Of a DNA stretch of 64,000 nucleotides, positions 1 through 10,007 are shown in pieces. The position numbers and the translations under genes are program-made. The DNA is from Trichomonas vaginalis G3 (lineage: Eukaryota; Parabasalia; Trichomonadida; Trichomonadidae). Numbering within the stretch: position 1 is the first letter of the stretch; the number at the start of each line of letters is the position of its first letter. The DNA lies in the NCBI RefSeq assembly GCF_026262505.1, contig NC_067207.1, positions 24,768,082 through 24,832,081 of the forward strand. The letters run 5' to 3'. Below the pieces are notes generated by a model. The model was not told the origin of the DNA. It did not search any database and saw only the letters and a list, made by a program, of their open reading frames with translations.

Positions 1-1881
1 TTTACATCGTCACATGGACACAGACACAGGCATGCACCAAAACCAACACAACAACCAACACAACAACCAACACAACAACCAACAGTTCAAAACACTGCAC
101 CACAACCAACAGTTCAAAATCCAGCACCACAACCAACAGTTCAAAATCCAGCACCACAACCACAAACAGAGCAAGGACATAAAAGAAGTAGAGAACAAGG
201 AAACCAAGAATTCTTAAAAATGCTTAAGGAAAATTATGGTTACCCAGATACTCTTGACTTTAGTGACAGATATAAAGAAGCTATTAGAAAGTTCAAGGAA
301 GGAAATACTGACCCGAACCTATTTAGCTTTATGGTTCAGCACCAAATGGGATATAATTTCAAACCTGGAAAATACAAGCTCGCTAAGGGATATGATTTAA
401 TAGCATATCATCCAAATGACATGGATGAATTTACTCCGAGATATTTGGTGTCAGAGCTAAATGATAATTCAACTCTCTTCATGAAACGCGTAAAAAATAG
501 AGACGGAACGAAAGAAGAAAGGGTTATGAATGCGGATGGCTTAAATAGGGAACTTGTTAAAAACGGTCTCGGAATATATGAAATGCCAGCAGATGAGGTA
601 CAAGAAACTCAACAGGAAGAAGTTCAGATACAACCAGACATGGAAGAAATAGTTCAGCAACAACAGCTAGAAGAGCCTGAAGGAAACGAACAAGTCCCTC
701 CTTTGGAAACTAACTTCACAGAACTAGATGAAGATTTGGAACAGCCGAAAAATCTTGACCCTCAACAAGAGTATGCGGAGAATATGGAATCTTTCCAAGA
801 GTCTAAGAAAAATTCAGCTGACATAGTAGAAGAATATCGAAAAATGTTCGCCGACATACAAAAGACTCCAACATCAGATGAAAATATTCAGCATAGAATG
901 GAAGTACTGAAAGAAAATGTACGCAAATACAACAATCCTTTTTACTTACGACCATATAACGTTCAATCTTTGGCTGAACTCGGTGAAAATAAAAGGTTAA
1001 ATTTCAACAAAACATATAGAAATGAAACATTGTTTAAAGTTCATTCAGAACCTAACCAATATGGAAACAAACCTACTTTTGTTTCTGCAGACTATGGAAC
1101 TACAATGAGATGGGGTCATAAAGCTAATCCGGATAGGTGGTTCATAAACTTACAACCACAATTCCAAGAAATTGTAGACGCAATGGAAGTGAATGGTGAA
1201 CCAGATATAGCTGGTATTTTCAGCGCGGCTTTAATGCCATTGAAAGATATGAAAGATGCAGATATTTTGGACCAGTATGAAATGAACATGGCTGATGGAA
1301 ATATAACACCTGACGTTCTAGAACATTTATCTCAAAGAACTACACAGAACCATAGAGATGGTATATTTGGTGAAGAGTTTAGAAAGAAAGTTAGGGAGAT
1401 AGAAGGAAGAGAACCTATTGTACATGACCTTGCAAACGAAAGTTTACAAAATGTCATAAAAACTTACTTTGCAGACAATGAACTGAGAAGGGATGAATAT
1501 TTAAGAAAACTCAAATGGACAGTACCAAATGAAATGTTAGTATTGAAAAACATGTTCCTTGACAAAATAAAACCAACTACAGAAATAAATGACGCAAGAC
1601 TGAAACATTGGGTAAAAGCTTTCCCATTCACAAAAGATATTATTGGTAACATGGAAAGAAAACCAGAATGGCTACAAAAACATATATTTGGAAACGAGCT
1701 TATTCCATATGGACAAGCTATATTTGAAGAGCTTGAACCGGAAACTCAGGAAAGAGTCATGCAAACAATACGCGAAGACTCAAATACAAACTATGACAAA
1801 ATCTTTCTAGGATATAGGTTACCTGAGATGGGCGACCAGAGCCCAAAGGCAAAAGGACATGGGAAATTTACAACATACTAG
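1..1881 (+). CDS. large Polinton A protein of unknown function, P/Q-rich N-terminal part, open at the window edge
   Basis: The frame is open from base 1 to 1881, so the true start lies outside. The first ~70 visible residues are a low-complexity region with a 9-residue P/Q/V/N unit (APQPTVQNP) repeated about three times, followed by a basic stretch (KRSREQ). A long non-repetitive region of ~550 residues follows, with an acidic Q/E-rich linker in its first third. It lies just upstream of the capsid gene on the same strand, so a virion or maturation role is plausible. I do not recognise a family. Confidence 0.7.
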   Translation, partial: FTSSHGHRHRHAPKPTQQPTQQPTQQPTVQNTAPQPTVQNPAPQPTVQNPAPQPQTEQGHKRSREQGNQEFLKMLKENYGYPDTLDFSDRYKEAIRKFKEGNTDPNLFSFMVQHQMGYNFKPGKYKLAKGYDLIAYHPNDMDEFTPRYLVSELNDNSTLFMKRVKNRDGTKEERVMNADGLNRELVKNGLGIYEMPADEVQETQQEEVQIQPDMEEIVQQQQLEEPEGNEQVPPLETNFTELDEDLEQPKNLDPQQEYAENMESFQESKKNSADIVEEYRKMFADIQKTPTSDENIQHRMEVLKENVRKYNNPFYLRPYNVQSLAELGENKRLNFNKTYRNETLFKVHSEPNQYGNKPTFVSADYGTTMRWGHKANPDRWFINLQPQFQEIVDAMEVNGEPDIAGIFSAALMPLKDMKDADILDQYEMNMADGNITPDVLEHLSQRTTQNHRDGIFGEEFRKKVREIEGREPIVHDLANESLQNVIKTYFADNELRRDEYLRKLKWTVPNEMLVLKNMFLDKIKPTTEINDARLKHWVKAFPFTKDIIGNMERKPEWLQKHIFGNELIPYGQAIFEELEPETQERVMQTIREDSNTNYDKIFLGYRLPEMGDQSPKAKGHGKFTTY

Positions 1882-1898
1882 GTGAACATGAGGCAAAG

Positions 1899-2093
1899 AT
1901 GCAACAACTTGAAGCAGAGGGCAAGTTACCAAAAGCGACACCAAAGAAGAAGAGAAGAGTAGAACAAAGTGAAAGTAGTGAAGAAGTAACTTCATCTAGT
2001 GAAAGTAGTGGCAATGAAGGAAAAAGAAGAGTTAAAAACTCAGTCAGGAAGAAAGTAAAGCTTGGTCCGAGTGGGTTCTATTATGACATATAA
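1899..2093 (+). CDS. basic and serine-rich small Polinton A protein
   Basis: This 64-residue frame lies between the large protein and the capsid gene. It has a lysine/arginine cluster (PKKKRRVE, which resembles a nuclear localisation signal), a Ser/Glu-rich tract and a second basic cluster. Its compact position 33 bp before the capsid start suggests it belongs to the structural block. It may be an independent small protein or the tail of the preceding gene region. Confidence 0.5.
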   Translation: MQQLEAEGKLPKATPKKKRRVEQSESSEEVTSSSESSGNEGKRRVKNSVRKKVKLGPSGFYYDI

Positions 2094-2125
2094 ATCCAAC
2101 TATTCTATATTTTTACCCATATGAA

Positions 2126-3728
2126 ATGTACGCCGCTCAGAATATAACGCCAACAGTTTTGGATGCCATGAACGGAAATGTTTCCGAATGGTATAACGAA
2201 TGCGACAATGCCATTAGAAGGTCAGAAATAGTTCCTGGAACTTACGAATATACAACTGCTGTTTCTTATGGAAACGTAGGTGAGTTTGGAGAAGGTTCTT
2301 CAACAACAGTAGATATTGCTTGCGACAGGTTTCATATTATTTCTATTGACAACTCATTCTTATACGTGGAACAAGACATTGAAATAAAACCTTCTGCCAA
2401 GTTGTCTGACAAGAAAGGTTGCAATGGAATTTTCTATGTCGGATACCAATATGCTCCAGAAGTTTTCATGGGATATAAGATATATTCTAACTCTGACTTA
2501 GTTCAAACAGTAACATGGGCAAACTATGAATGGTTCGCTTTGAGAAACTCAGTACAACCACAAGCTAGAGAACAAACAGACCAGTATGCAAATATTGAGA
2601 AAATAAGAAGACTTGACCCTAACGTTCCAGGAGTTTATGTTAACCTTTCTGGTTCAGATGGAACTGCTGCCACTAAAGTAAAACTGAAACTTAGAGTTCC
2701 TTTGTCATCTTTCCTCATCTTCAGGTTTTTAAGATACTTGCCAAACTGGGCAGGAAAAATTTCTATTGAACTTACTCCAAGCAAAAATAACTTAGTCATT
2801 GCACCAACACAAGACCCATTCACTATTACTGTAGCTGGAACTGGTGGAGCCAAGTTCTGTGACTTTTGCAAAGACAAAGTTGACTTAGACTTTGGTTTCT
2901 CAAACTTCAACAATGAAGTAAACTATTATTTCAATGCTGCTGGAACTGCTTGGGACCCAGTTAAGTTTACATGCGAAAAGTTTGAATGCAAGAGAATAGA
3001 AAGCAGACTTGCAGTCTATATGTTGGACCCAGATATTTCAAATGCTTTAGCTGCCAAATATATTGCAGTTCCACTTATGTTCCCTATACACCAAATCTGT
3101 CAAAGACTTTGCAGGTGAAGTTGGAAACCAAAGTGCTGACCCAGGTGCAAGAACAGATATTGCTTTAACAACTGCAATGAAACATGCAGATACTATGTTT
3201 GTACTGTTCAGACGAACTATAAATGACTATTCTTGTTTCTACAACCCCGGTATTAAATATCATATAAACATAGATGGCAAATATTATCCAAGAGAAGAAT
3301 ATTCTACAGTTGAGGATATGAGGTCATACAACTTGACATTAGATGCTATGAACTTTAACAACAACTTCACAACAACCATTAACCCTGAAATGCAAAGTTC
3401 TATTATGCCATATGTGAAAGTATGGACTCATACAGGAGGTCAAAAAACTCAATATACAAATGGAGACCGTTCAAACTTTTGGCTTGGCATTCCATTTGCT
3501 GACTCAGAAGACTTTATGGGTGGTATTTCAACTGTTGGTACTGTACAAATACAATATACTGGTGACAGAGACGGTCCAGATGAACTGAGAGCAAAGAAGT
3601 TTACAAAACCAATAGCACTTTTCACGGAAGATGCTCTTTTGAAGATTCGTTCGATGAAACCTGCTGGGGCTCCTCAGATTGGCATAACGACAGCTTCCAT
3701 CGAGCAGATTTTGGCAGCAGGTCAGTAA
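2126..3728 (+). pseudogene. major capsid protein (double jelly-roll) region of Polinton A
   Basis: This is the likely hexon-type capsid gene: about 530 codons, rich in aromatic and beta-strand-like stretches, and placed in the structural block. It shares a colinear pattern with the capsid gene of element B (6635-8202), for example a GYQ motif followed later by a KLRVP-type strand and a large second domain. ATG at 2126 follows an AT-rich leader. The region is not one continuous frame here. The name rests on length, position and similarity to the B counterpart, not on a profile search. Confidence 0.75.
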
Positions 3729-4041
3729 GTTGTCCTTGAACTGACTTCTCTCCGTCAAATGTTGACAGTACGCCAGTTTTGACATAATATTGTAAGATAA
3801 ACTTACCTTTAGAAATATCTGTAAGTTTTGAAGTTATATTTTTGTCTGCTTCAAGAACTTTCACCATTTCAGTTATACCAACTTTCTTTGCTTTATGGAA
3901 ATATTTAGGTTCAGCAAATATTGCTATTCTATAACATTTACCATTGTTTGTATAAAGAACTATTCTGTCAATGTATTTGTATTGTTTGTGTGTGTAAACT
4001 TTGTTCTGCTTCAATTCGAAGAGATACTCGAATACGTCCAT
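3622..4041 (-). CDS. hypothetical Polinton A protein
   Basis: This frame of 139 codons is convergent with the capsid gene and overlaps its 3' end by about 100 bp. It is basic, with a KYIDRIVLYTNNGKCYRIAI-type beta-rich core. It is divergent from the + strand gene starting at 4060, with only 18 bp between the two starts, so they may share a promoter. No family recognised. Confidence 0.5.
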   Translation of the reverse strand: MDVFEYLFELKQNKVYTHKQYKYIDRIVLYTNNGKCYRIAIFAEPKYFHKAKKVGITEMVKVLEADKNITSKLTDISKGKFILQYYVKTGVLSTFDGEKSVQGQLTDLLPKSARWKLSLCQSEEPQQVSSNESSKEHLP

Positions 4042-4059
4042 CTTTTTATTCTAAGTAAA

Positions 4060-4639
4060 ATGTCATTTCCGAAAAATAGAAGCGTGAGTGTTTCAAAAGG
4101 TTTAATGGCGGTGGCAGATGTGAAGTTAAATTCACCAACTCAAACAAACAGTCAAAGTGTTGTTGTCAATGTCAAAGACAGAGATGTTGAAGGGGGAAAC
4201 CATACGAAGACAAAGATGGTATAACAATTGTTCCTGTAAAAGAACCAACATATCCTGAAGTTAGCAGAGACTTAAGTTCTGTTGCAGATATTCGAAACGA
4301 CTACCAACAACTGAAAGACAAACTTCAAACTCAGGAGAAGATTTGTCAAGCTTTAAGTATAATGTTAAACTTGGTCGAACACAACCCTGTAAAAGTGAAC
4401 TCATATGTCATTGCACCTCATGAAGTTTTGAAAGAACTATTGAAACTTTTGACAGAGGCAGCAGACGATATAAACATCAATGAAATAGAACCCGACATTA
4501 GTTGCTGTGGTGTTCATATAATGTCATTGACAAGATATACGTTATGAAAGGAGGTGAAACGTTGAACTTAAAGTATAGTTTCCCAGACGTCATAAAAATA
4601 TTTGACGACCACAACATTTCCTTAAAATTTATTTGCTAA
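4060..4639 (+). pseudogene. hypothetical Polinton A protein with counterpart in B (24626-25054)
   Basis: The N-terminal part is serine/valine-rich. The later part is helical, with a QEKICQALSIMLNLVEHNP-like region, then a hydrophobic helix and a C-terminal CCG segment. The gene at 24626-25054 in B has the same layout: a polar N-terminus and a C-terminal helical repeat with LLQLYQTILLKDDKKLL. Both stand next to structural genes. The frame is not continuous in this copy. Function unknown. Confidence 0.5.
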
Positions 4640-4645
4640 GTAAAA

Positions 4646-4876
4646 ATGTCAAAACTTCTTGAAAGATGTTTGAAGAAAAATAATATAGACTTTATTTCAT
4701 GTAAAGGACTTTACACACTTTTGAACGATATGAAAGACCCTGTTTTGTTTGTTCGTGTAGACAAAGGAAAGTTCTATGTCTTTACAAAATATTTGAACTT
4801 CTTAGACAGAGAACTTCAAGAAACGCCATGTGAAAGTTTAGATGAAGTTCTTCTCCACTTTCAGAAAAACTTTTAA
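4646..4876 (+). CDS. small hypothetical Polinton A protein (76 aa)
   Basis: ATG at 4646 follows an AT-rich leader with TAAGTAAAA. The protein is small and amphipathic with mixed charge. It sits in line with its neighbours (6 bp after the gene region before, 10 bp before the next). Size and position resemble the 74-aa gene at 27258-27482 in B, but I see no convincing sequence match. Confidence 0.55.
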   Translation: MSKLLERCLKKNNIDFISCKGLYTLLNDMKDPVLFVRVDKGKFYVFTKYLNFLDRELQETPCESLDEVLLHFQKNF

Positions 4877-4886
4877 ATATATATAA

Positions 4887-5201
4887 ATGGCAGAAGATAT
4901 AATGGTTTATACTATTACGACTAAAAACCCTGAGTCATATAATTCTATAACAACAAACTTACAAAGTCCTCAAGGACGATATTGTAAACTAACCTTAAAC
5001 ACAATGACGACTAAAGCCTGTTTTGCTCTTTTGACACCAGAAGACTTTATTGTTGTGAATGGTAAAAAATACTCCTTTGAAGATACTTACTCAGATATAC
5101 CACCAACAGGTTTTGTTGACTTATTTAATACTTTAAGTACGGGTGTAACATGTGCTGCAACTAGAGCAGGTTTCATTATGTTTGGATGTCCGACTGAGTT
5201 A
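4887..5201 (+). pseudogene. left part of a structural gene of Polinton A, interrupted by Polinton B
   Basis: ATG at 4887 follows the core TATATAAATG. The coding sequence runs to the insertion site of B at 5201; the remaining part of the gene lies at 28642-29130. A segment with a VNGKKYSFEDTY-type strand matches the layout of the B gene at 23450-24226 (EIDGKKHEIRF). This suggests both are the same small capsid-associated protein. The insertion into a gene of A proves that B came later. Confidence 0.75.
5197..5201. repeat. target site duplication GAGTT, left of Polinton B
   Basis: GAGTT stands directly outside the left TIR and again directly outside the right TIR (28642-28646). A 5-6 bp duplication is what Polinton integrases are known to leave. 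Confidence 0.85.
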
Positions 5202-5882
5202 GTTAGTATACAAGTCTCGTGTACGGAGGCACTGCGTTCCTCCGTACGCAATACTTGTGAATTTGACACTTTACAAAACCGTTAACGTATATTTTACAAC
5301 ACAAACACAAACACCAACTTAACCTTAAATATTTATAAAGCCGCCAACCACTTCACCTCACTAATGTAAAAAATAAACGTTCTCACTTACAAAAGTATTG
5401 CAACTCCTCCCATTGCTGTGCTTCACATAACAGTTCATATTCTTCTGACTCACTTTCTTCTTCATATAGGTCAAAGTTACTGTCAAAATAAATGTTAGTA
5501 AGTTTTGACAAAGCTAATGAAACACGTTTACCGTTTGTATCGTATGCTTGTATAAACTTTCCATTCTTCATTCCTTCATAAATGCTTAAACTAACTTTAC
5601 CCTTTCTCCCTCGTATCTGATAGAATGTATTTTCACGAGGAACAAAGAACAAATTCTTGAACTCATGACCGTTGTAGTTTGTTATCTCAATAGTTTTCGT
5701 CATTTATATAAAAATAAAATAAAAAATAAACTTAAAAATAAACGTTGTCAGAGGTGAAAAAATAAATTTAGGTGAAGTGGTGAGATCTCACCTCTTTTTT
5801 CACCTAGCCGCTTTGCGGCTCTGACCCTTTGGGTCTCTTTTTTCACCCGTTGAATTCATTACTTTATAACTCTCTTCCTTTC
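5202..5882. repeat. left terminal inverted repeat of Polinton B
   Basis: The sequence matches the reverse complement of 27972-28641 almost base for base. It contains a tip hairpin (stem around GTACGGAGG / CCTCCGTAC), a complete small gene (5383-5703), a GGTGAGATCTCACC palindrome (5779-5792) and a pair of GC mini-hairpins (5806-5835). The inner boundary falls where the copies diverge, near 5882. Confidence 0.92.
5383..5703 (-). CDS. TIR-encoded small protein, left copy
   Basis: A 106-residue frame lies wholly inside the left TIR and reads toward the element end. ATG follows TATTTTTATATAAATG. The protein has a beta-rich N-terminal half (EITNYNGHEFKNLFFVP) and an acidic C-terminus (EEESESEEYE). 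A second copy lies in the right TIR (28140-28481). Because TIR copies are kept alike, the element effectively carries two copies of this gene. Function unknown. Confidence 0.7.
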   Translation of the reverse strand: MTKTIEITNYNGHEFKNLFFVPRENTFYQIRGRKGKVSLSIYEGMKNGKFIQAYDTNGKRVSLALSKLTNIYFDSNFDLYEEESESEEYELLCEAQQWEELQYFCK

Positions 5883-6109
5883 TCCAACTCTTCTAACTTC
5901 TTCTTAAGTTCAGCAATGTTGTCCTCATGAAGTTTAATCTTTCTCAAAATACCTTCTCTATCTAATGGTTGCTTTATCTTTCTAAACTGAACTCTACCAT
6001 CCTTCATAGTATGAACGTAAAAACCTTCTGGAACCGCTCCTGATTTAATGTATTCTACCAAAAACTTTTGTTTCATTGCTTCAGTGACTTTAGTCGTCAT
6101 TTCAATCAA
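5864..6109 (-). CDS. small Polinton B protein with a G-x-x-P-x-beta-hairpin motif and coiled coil
   Basis: The frame has 81 codons. The N-terminal half has a pattern SGAVPEGFYVHTMKDGRVQF followed by a lysine. The C-terminal half is a charged coiled coil (KLEELEKGREL). The N-terminal pattern recurs in the first ~50 residues of the genes at 8207-8662 (B) and 39031-39615 (A), so this looks like a small recurring domain of the structural region. Its 3' end overlaps the inner edge of the left TIR. Function unknown. Confidence 0.55.
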   Translation of the reverse strand: MIEMTTKVTEAMKQKFLVEYIKSGAVPEGFYVHTMKDGRVQFRKIKQPLDREGILRKIKLHEDNIAELKKKLEELEKGREL

Positions 6110-6147
6110 ATAAAAATTTTAATATTAAATAAAAATAACGTTATTTT

Positions 6148-6382
6148 TCAGTAAGGAAACGCAGGAGTTTTACGATTTATTTGAGGAGTAGGTTCTGGTT
6201 TAAATGTTGGAGTCGGTTTAGGAGTTGACTTTTGAACAGGAGTTTGTACTTCCATAGGTTCAGGAGTTATTGAAGGTTTGCTTGTGAAGGCGTTGGTTTT
6301 GGCGAAGGTGTTGGAGTTTGTTTAACTTCAGCTACTTCAGTATTATTTATAACATTTGCTTTATTTCTTTTCAACATCATAC
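6148..6382 (-). pseudogene. proline/threonine-rich protein region of Polinton B
   Basis: The minus strand encodes a short basic start (MLKRNKANV) and then a run of P-T/P-E/P-K dipeptides, such as KPTPTFKPEPTPQ. Low-complexity proline-rich tails are common in small virion proteins of Polintons and adenoviruses. The frame is not continuous. It abuts the next gene (6377-6604). Confidence 0.45.
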
Positions 6383-6604
6383 TGCTCCTGCTGTAGCTAG
6401 CAAACCTAGTGGGAGACCATATTTTATATAAGGACTTGACCAAATGCTATTTTTGACAGGAGCTGGTGGAACACCTAACCTTGGTGAGACTGCTCTTTGC
6501 CATTGTGCAGCTCGTAAGAAATATTCAATGGGTGCTCCATAATCGTTTGGTAAAGTTTGTTTCATAGATGGTGAAGGTTCACGAGAGCTTGATGAAGAAC
6601 TCAT
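6377..6604 (-). CDS. small Polinton B protein with C-terminal hydrophobic segment
   Basis: The protein has 75 residues: a serine-rich start (SSSSSREPSPS), a middle with APIEYFLRAAQW, and a hydrophobic C-terminus (YGLPLGLLATAGAV) that could insert into a membrane. It lies between the proline-rich region and the capsid gene, in the structural block. Function unknown. Confidence 0.5.
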   Translation of the reverse strand: MSSSSSSREPSPSMKQTLPNDYGAPIEYFLRAAQWQRAVSPRLGVPPAPVKNSIWSSPYIKYGLPLGLLATAGAV

Positions 6605-6634
6605 TTATAAGCTTTAAAAATAAACGTTCATCCT

Positions 6635-8202
6635 TTATTCCTCACTGTCGTCCGTGGCTAAGTTATAGTCGTCTAATCTTATTATGGATGCCTAGACGCA
6701 CCTTGAATGCAAAGCAACAATCCCTCATAAATCCAATAAGTGGCTTTGGTACGTTTTCAGTTGCTAGTTCAATAGGTCCTTTAACAGACAATTTGTATGT
6801 TATTGGAGCAGTAGATGTTTGACCTTGTTGGAAGCAAAAGTCCACTTCTGTTGGAAAACCACATAAGAAATGTGTGTTGTCATAGCTATCCCATTTATGT
6901 TCCACACTACCATCATCCACCAATGACCTCATAACATCTTCATTAAATCCTATCATATCATTGTTTGTATTGCAGCGTTCGCAACCATTTCATAAAATAC
7001 AGGTCCATATGATTTTTCAGGTTCTGCAGGCATATTTCCATAAGCTCCCATGGAAAGCTGAAGATATTTAAACTTAGGGTTCTCAAAATTAACATAATAG
7101 TTGTCTTTCTTTCTAAATAGTGCCCAAATACTTTTAACATTAATAGGCGTATAAGCTGCTGTAAATGTTGCACTTGAACTATCTGTATTCTTTGAGAATG
7201 AACCGTCCATAGGAATCCAATCCATAACTTTAACAGGAAAACATAAAGCCTCGTTTGTATAATGTTCTACAAGTTCTGTATAAATGTTAGGGTCTAAAGA
7301 GAATGACTTTGGATGAATGAAACATTCATTAAAATCCATCTTTGTTCGAAATAGTTGCTGGGTTTACAGTTGTAATAGTAACTGTTCCACTAGCTTCTAC
7401 TGCCTTCGTTATCATAGTGAATGGTTCATTCCATGGAACAAATTTATTTGTCGGTGGATTTGAATCTGAAGCAAATGCAACTTTAAGAGTTGGATTGAAA
7501 GCAATGATATCATTTACAGATATAGATGTGCATTGTAAGGCGTCGCTACTGAACTTTACTTTAAGCTGAATGTTTCCTGCAAAAGCTGGAATAAATCTAT
7601 AGCTTCTAATGGAAGGAATCTTCTAACAGGAATTCTTAAACGAAGCTTAAAATCAAATGATTTTCCTGCTGTAATTGGACCACTAACAATTTGTCCTGTT
7701 CTGCATGTTCCCGAATGACTCCATACATCTTCATGTCGAGTCTTTGAAAAAACATCTACTTTCTTTATTTGTTCGGTAGTTTGTGAGTTTGAAGTTATAT
7801 ATGCTTCTTCTCTTGCGTTGTCTTGAGAATATACGATACGACCATTTGCAAGGATTTGATATCCAGCAACTGCATAGAAAGCGTCATCGAAACCAATCCA
7901 AAATCCTGGTGGGTTTGTTTTATTGGAACCTGAACCAATTTCTTTATCTACAATAAATTGACCTTCCATTTTATACGTAATGAATGTATTGTAAAGGTCC
8001 AACATATTTTCACCAGGAGGTGAGAGATTGAATGTTACCCATGTGTTATCTTTAGCAGTTCCAGGTTGTGATGGAATCTTGCGTCAGAATATTTTCTATT
8101 AGTGTCACCAATTTGAACTGCATTGTCTATGATATCGAAATATGAGCGAATCTGATGAATATGCTCTGCTGGAGTAAATTCGTTTAACTGTTCGTTCTGC
8201 AT
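6635..8202 (-). pseudogene. major capsid protein (double jelly-roll) region of Polinton B
   Basis: About 520 codons on the minus strand encode a protein starting MQNEQLNEFTPAEHIHQI. A core with GYQILANGRIVYSQDN and KLRLRIPVRRFLPL aligns in order with the capsid region of A (2126-3728). The second half contains strands typical of the second jelly-roll. The gene is neighboured by the small structural genes seen in both elements. It is broken in this copy. Name inferred from size, order and likeness to A. Confidence 0.75.
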
Positions 8203-8206
8203 GTAT

Positions 8207-8662
8207 TTACTTCAGATAAAAATATCTATTTACTTCATTATTCTCACTCTTCTTCTTGGTATTCGTGGTGGAAGTTTTCTTGACATTTTCAATGAACTGT
8301 ACATTCTCTTTTGTCTCAACTTCTTTCACTGGCGGGTCAGGGTTCTTTGACTCGGTTTGTTTTTCAATGAAATTCACGAACTTTGCAATAAGCTCTTGGT
8401 TCGTTATTGAAAGTACATCTGGCTTCTTTTCTTCTTGTTCTTTTGGTGGCTCAGTTTGAACAGAAGGTTTTATATGGGCTTCGTGGACTTCACCCTTGCC
8501 ATGCACCTTAATGTTGTCGCTCTCTGCATTCGCTAATGGTACCTTTCTTTTTCTTACGTATATTTTACCATCTTTACTCTGACTTACGTAATAGAAAGGA
8601 TGTTGTATTCCTCTTGCGTCATTTAATATAATAGACTCTCGCTCTGATTTTGACAAGCTCAT
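8207..8662 (-). CDS. structural-region protein of Polinton B, K/E-rich
   Basis: The frame has 151 codons and begins MSLSKSERESII. Residues ~8-45 carry the recurring small motif (ARG..HPFYYVSQSKDGKIYVRKRK) shared with 5864-6109 and 39031-39615. The rest is charged and probably disordered with a helical IAKFVNFIEKQ segment. It starts 455 bp upstream of the capsid gene start and ends 5 bp before it, matching a head-to-tail order. It resembles the A gene at 39031-39615, which is likewise rich in K, E and P. Confidence 0.6.
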   Translation of the reverse strand: MSLSKSERESIILNDARGIQHPFYYVSQSKDGKIYVRKRKVPLANAESDNIKVHGKGEVHEAHIKPSVQTEPPKEQEEKKPDVLSITNQELIAKFVNFIEKQTESKNPDPPVKEVETKENVQFIENVKKTSTTNTKKKSENNEVNRYFYLK

Positions 8663-8707
8663 TTTACATCGGTTAAAGTTTTAAGTTAGTTTTTTATCTA
8701 CAGTCAA

Positions 8708-9000
8708 ATGACTCAGACAAGTCATATGGACAAGACCCAAGGGGTCATAGATGTTGAAGCATTGAAGAAAGAAATTCGCGAGCAAATTTTATCCGAACTG
8801 AAGGAACAAAAACAAGAACAAAAGCCAGAGAGACCAAAGAGAAAACTTAGTGAAAAACAACTAGCTGCATTAGCTGCTGGAAGACAGAAGAACCCACGTT
8901 TGCTGGCAAAAAAGCTAGAGAAGAAGCAAAAGCAAAGGAAGAACAAAAAGCAAAGGAAGCTGAAGCAAAGAAAGAGTAAATGGTTTATTTTTATCCAAAC
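8708..9000 (+). CDS. lysine/glutamate-rich Polinton B protein
   Basis: The start is divergent from 8207-8662 with 45 bp between, so a shared promoter region is likely. After MTQTSHMDKTQGV comes a long charged helix with KEIREQILSELKEQKQEQ and then a highly basic tail, suggesting a DNA-binding or core-condensing protein. A mini-hairpin GACCC-AAG-GGGTC (8734-8746) lies inside the coding sequence. The 3' end may extend slightly in this frame into the next gene. Confidence 0.5.
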
Positions 9001-9003
9001 TAA

Positions 9004-9860
9004 ATGTATAGACAAATACCTTTATCTGTTGCGTTCAGTAGTGAAAACCCTGACGTCAAAATAAAGGGGAACAGAGTAACGTTTAAGTTTCCAACAGACT
9101 GGATTGTGAACATAAATGAAGAGAAGTACATTGGCATAACATCTATGTATATAACACGTGCTTTCAGAAAGGTTGACTTTATACTTCAAGTCGAGATAGA
9201 AAATGACGAACAGTCTTTAAGCGCCCAAAACATTCACATATACAAATACTTTAAAGACGATACAACATTGTTGCAATGTATGATTTCATTTAATGAGATG
9301 TTCGAGAAAAAGTTCAACATTGAAGTACAAACTTTACAGCCTTTACGTGAGTTTCTTGCACAACTGAAGGAAGAAGGTAGTCAGCCACAACTTATAGACT
9401 TTCATTATGAATTTAATGAAAATGAAGATGGAACACATGACTGTCAATTCATTGTATTCTCACCATTCAATGAAGTCGCTAAAAAGAAAGAAAATCCATT
9501 ACGTATAAGATTTCAAATCTCCGAACCAAGTGATGATTTTAAGAATGTTTTCAATTATGATGCAATGCTTCCGAGGAAAAATGAATTTTCAAAGATTGTA
9601 ACACCTGGCATTTGGATAGAAAGCAAGCAATACTTTACTCTAATATAGCCAAAGGCGTTGAAAATGAGTTCATTGGTCATACAAGAACTTCACCACTTCC
9701 TAACCCTAAATACTATAAATTAACTGGCTTCAATCGTGAGTTTTGGATAGACATGTTCTCCACTCATGACCATAAATGTCCAGTGTTCTTGCCTCCAGAT
9801 GGGAAGGACTGTCTCTACATTGAAGCACAACTCTTAAACTCTACCATCGCAGTATTGTAA
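9004..9860 (+). pseudogene. putative minor capsid (penton-like) protein of Polinton B
   Basis: The region encodes about 280 residues. The N-terminal part carries FPTDWIVNINEEKYIGITSM, and near the end there is LPPDGKDCLYIEAQLL. The same two landmarks, aromatic-P-x-x-W followed by K-x-I-G-x-R/T and a C-terminal L-P-x-D-G-K-D strand, occur at 26379-27261. Looser forms occur in A at 37741-38600 and 42529-43340. Beta-rich composition and position suggest a vertex or cement protein. The identity as penton is inferred. This copy is broken. Confidence 0.55.
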
Positions 9861-9889
9861 AATCTACGCTAGCTTTATTTTTATCACGA

Positions 9890-10001
9890 ATGACCTCATT
9901 GCTGACAAAAATAAGCCGCTAGCGGCAAGGGCGAAGCCCATGACCTCATTCATGACCTCATTGCTGACAAAAATAAGCCGCTAGCGGCAAGGGCGAAGCC
10001 C
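9890..10001. repeat. tandem duplicated 50-bp unit carrying double mini-hairpins
   Basis: Two copies of a unit running from ATGACCTCATTGCTGAC to GGGCGAAGCCC (9890-9939 and 9952-10001) stand between convergent genes. Each contains GCCGCTAGCGGC, a perfect palindrome, and GGGC-GAA-GCCC. This could act as a bidirectional transcript end, but that is inference. Confidence 0.75.
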
Positions 10002-10007
10002 ATGACC

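Noticed and set aside
14-217. Separate N/Q/H-rich protein at the window start
   Set aside because: It is the P/Q-rich beginning of the large 1-1881 frame read in another phase.
8722-9015. Minus-strand Cys/Phe-rich frame opposite the K/E-rich gene
   Set aside because: It is the complement of lysine-rich codons (TTT/CTT runs), a typical shadow.
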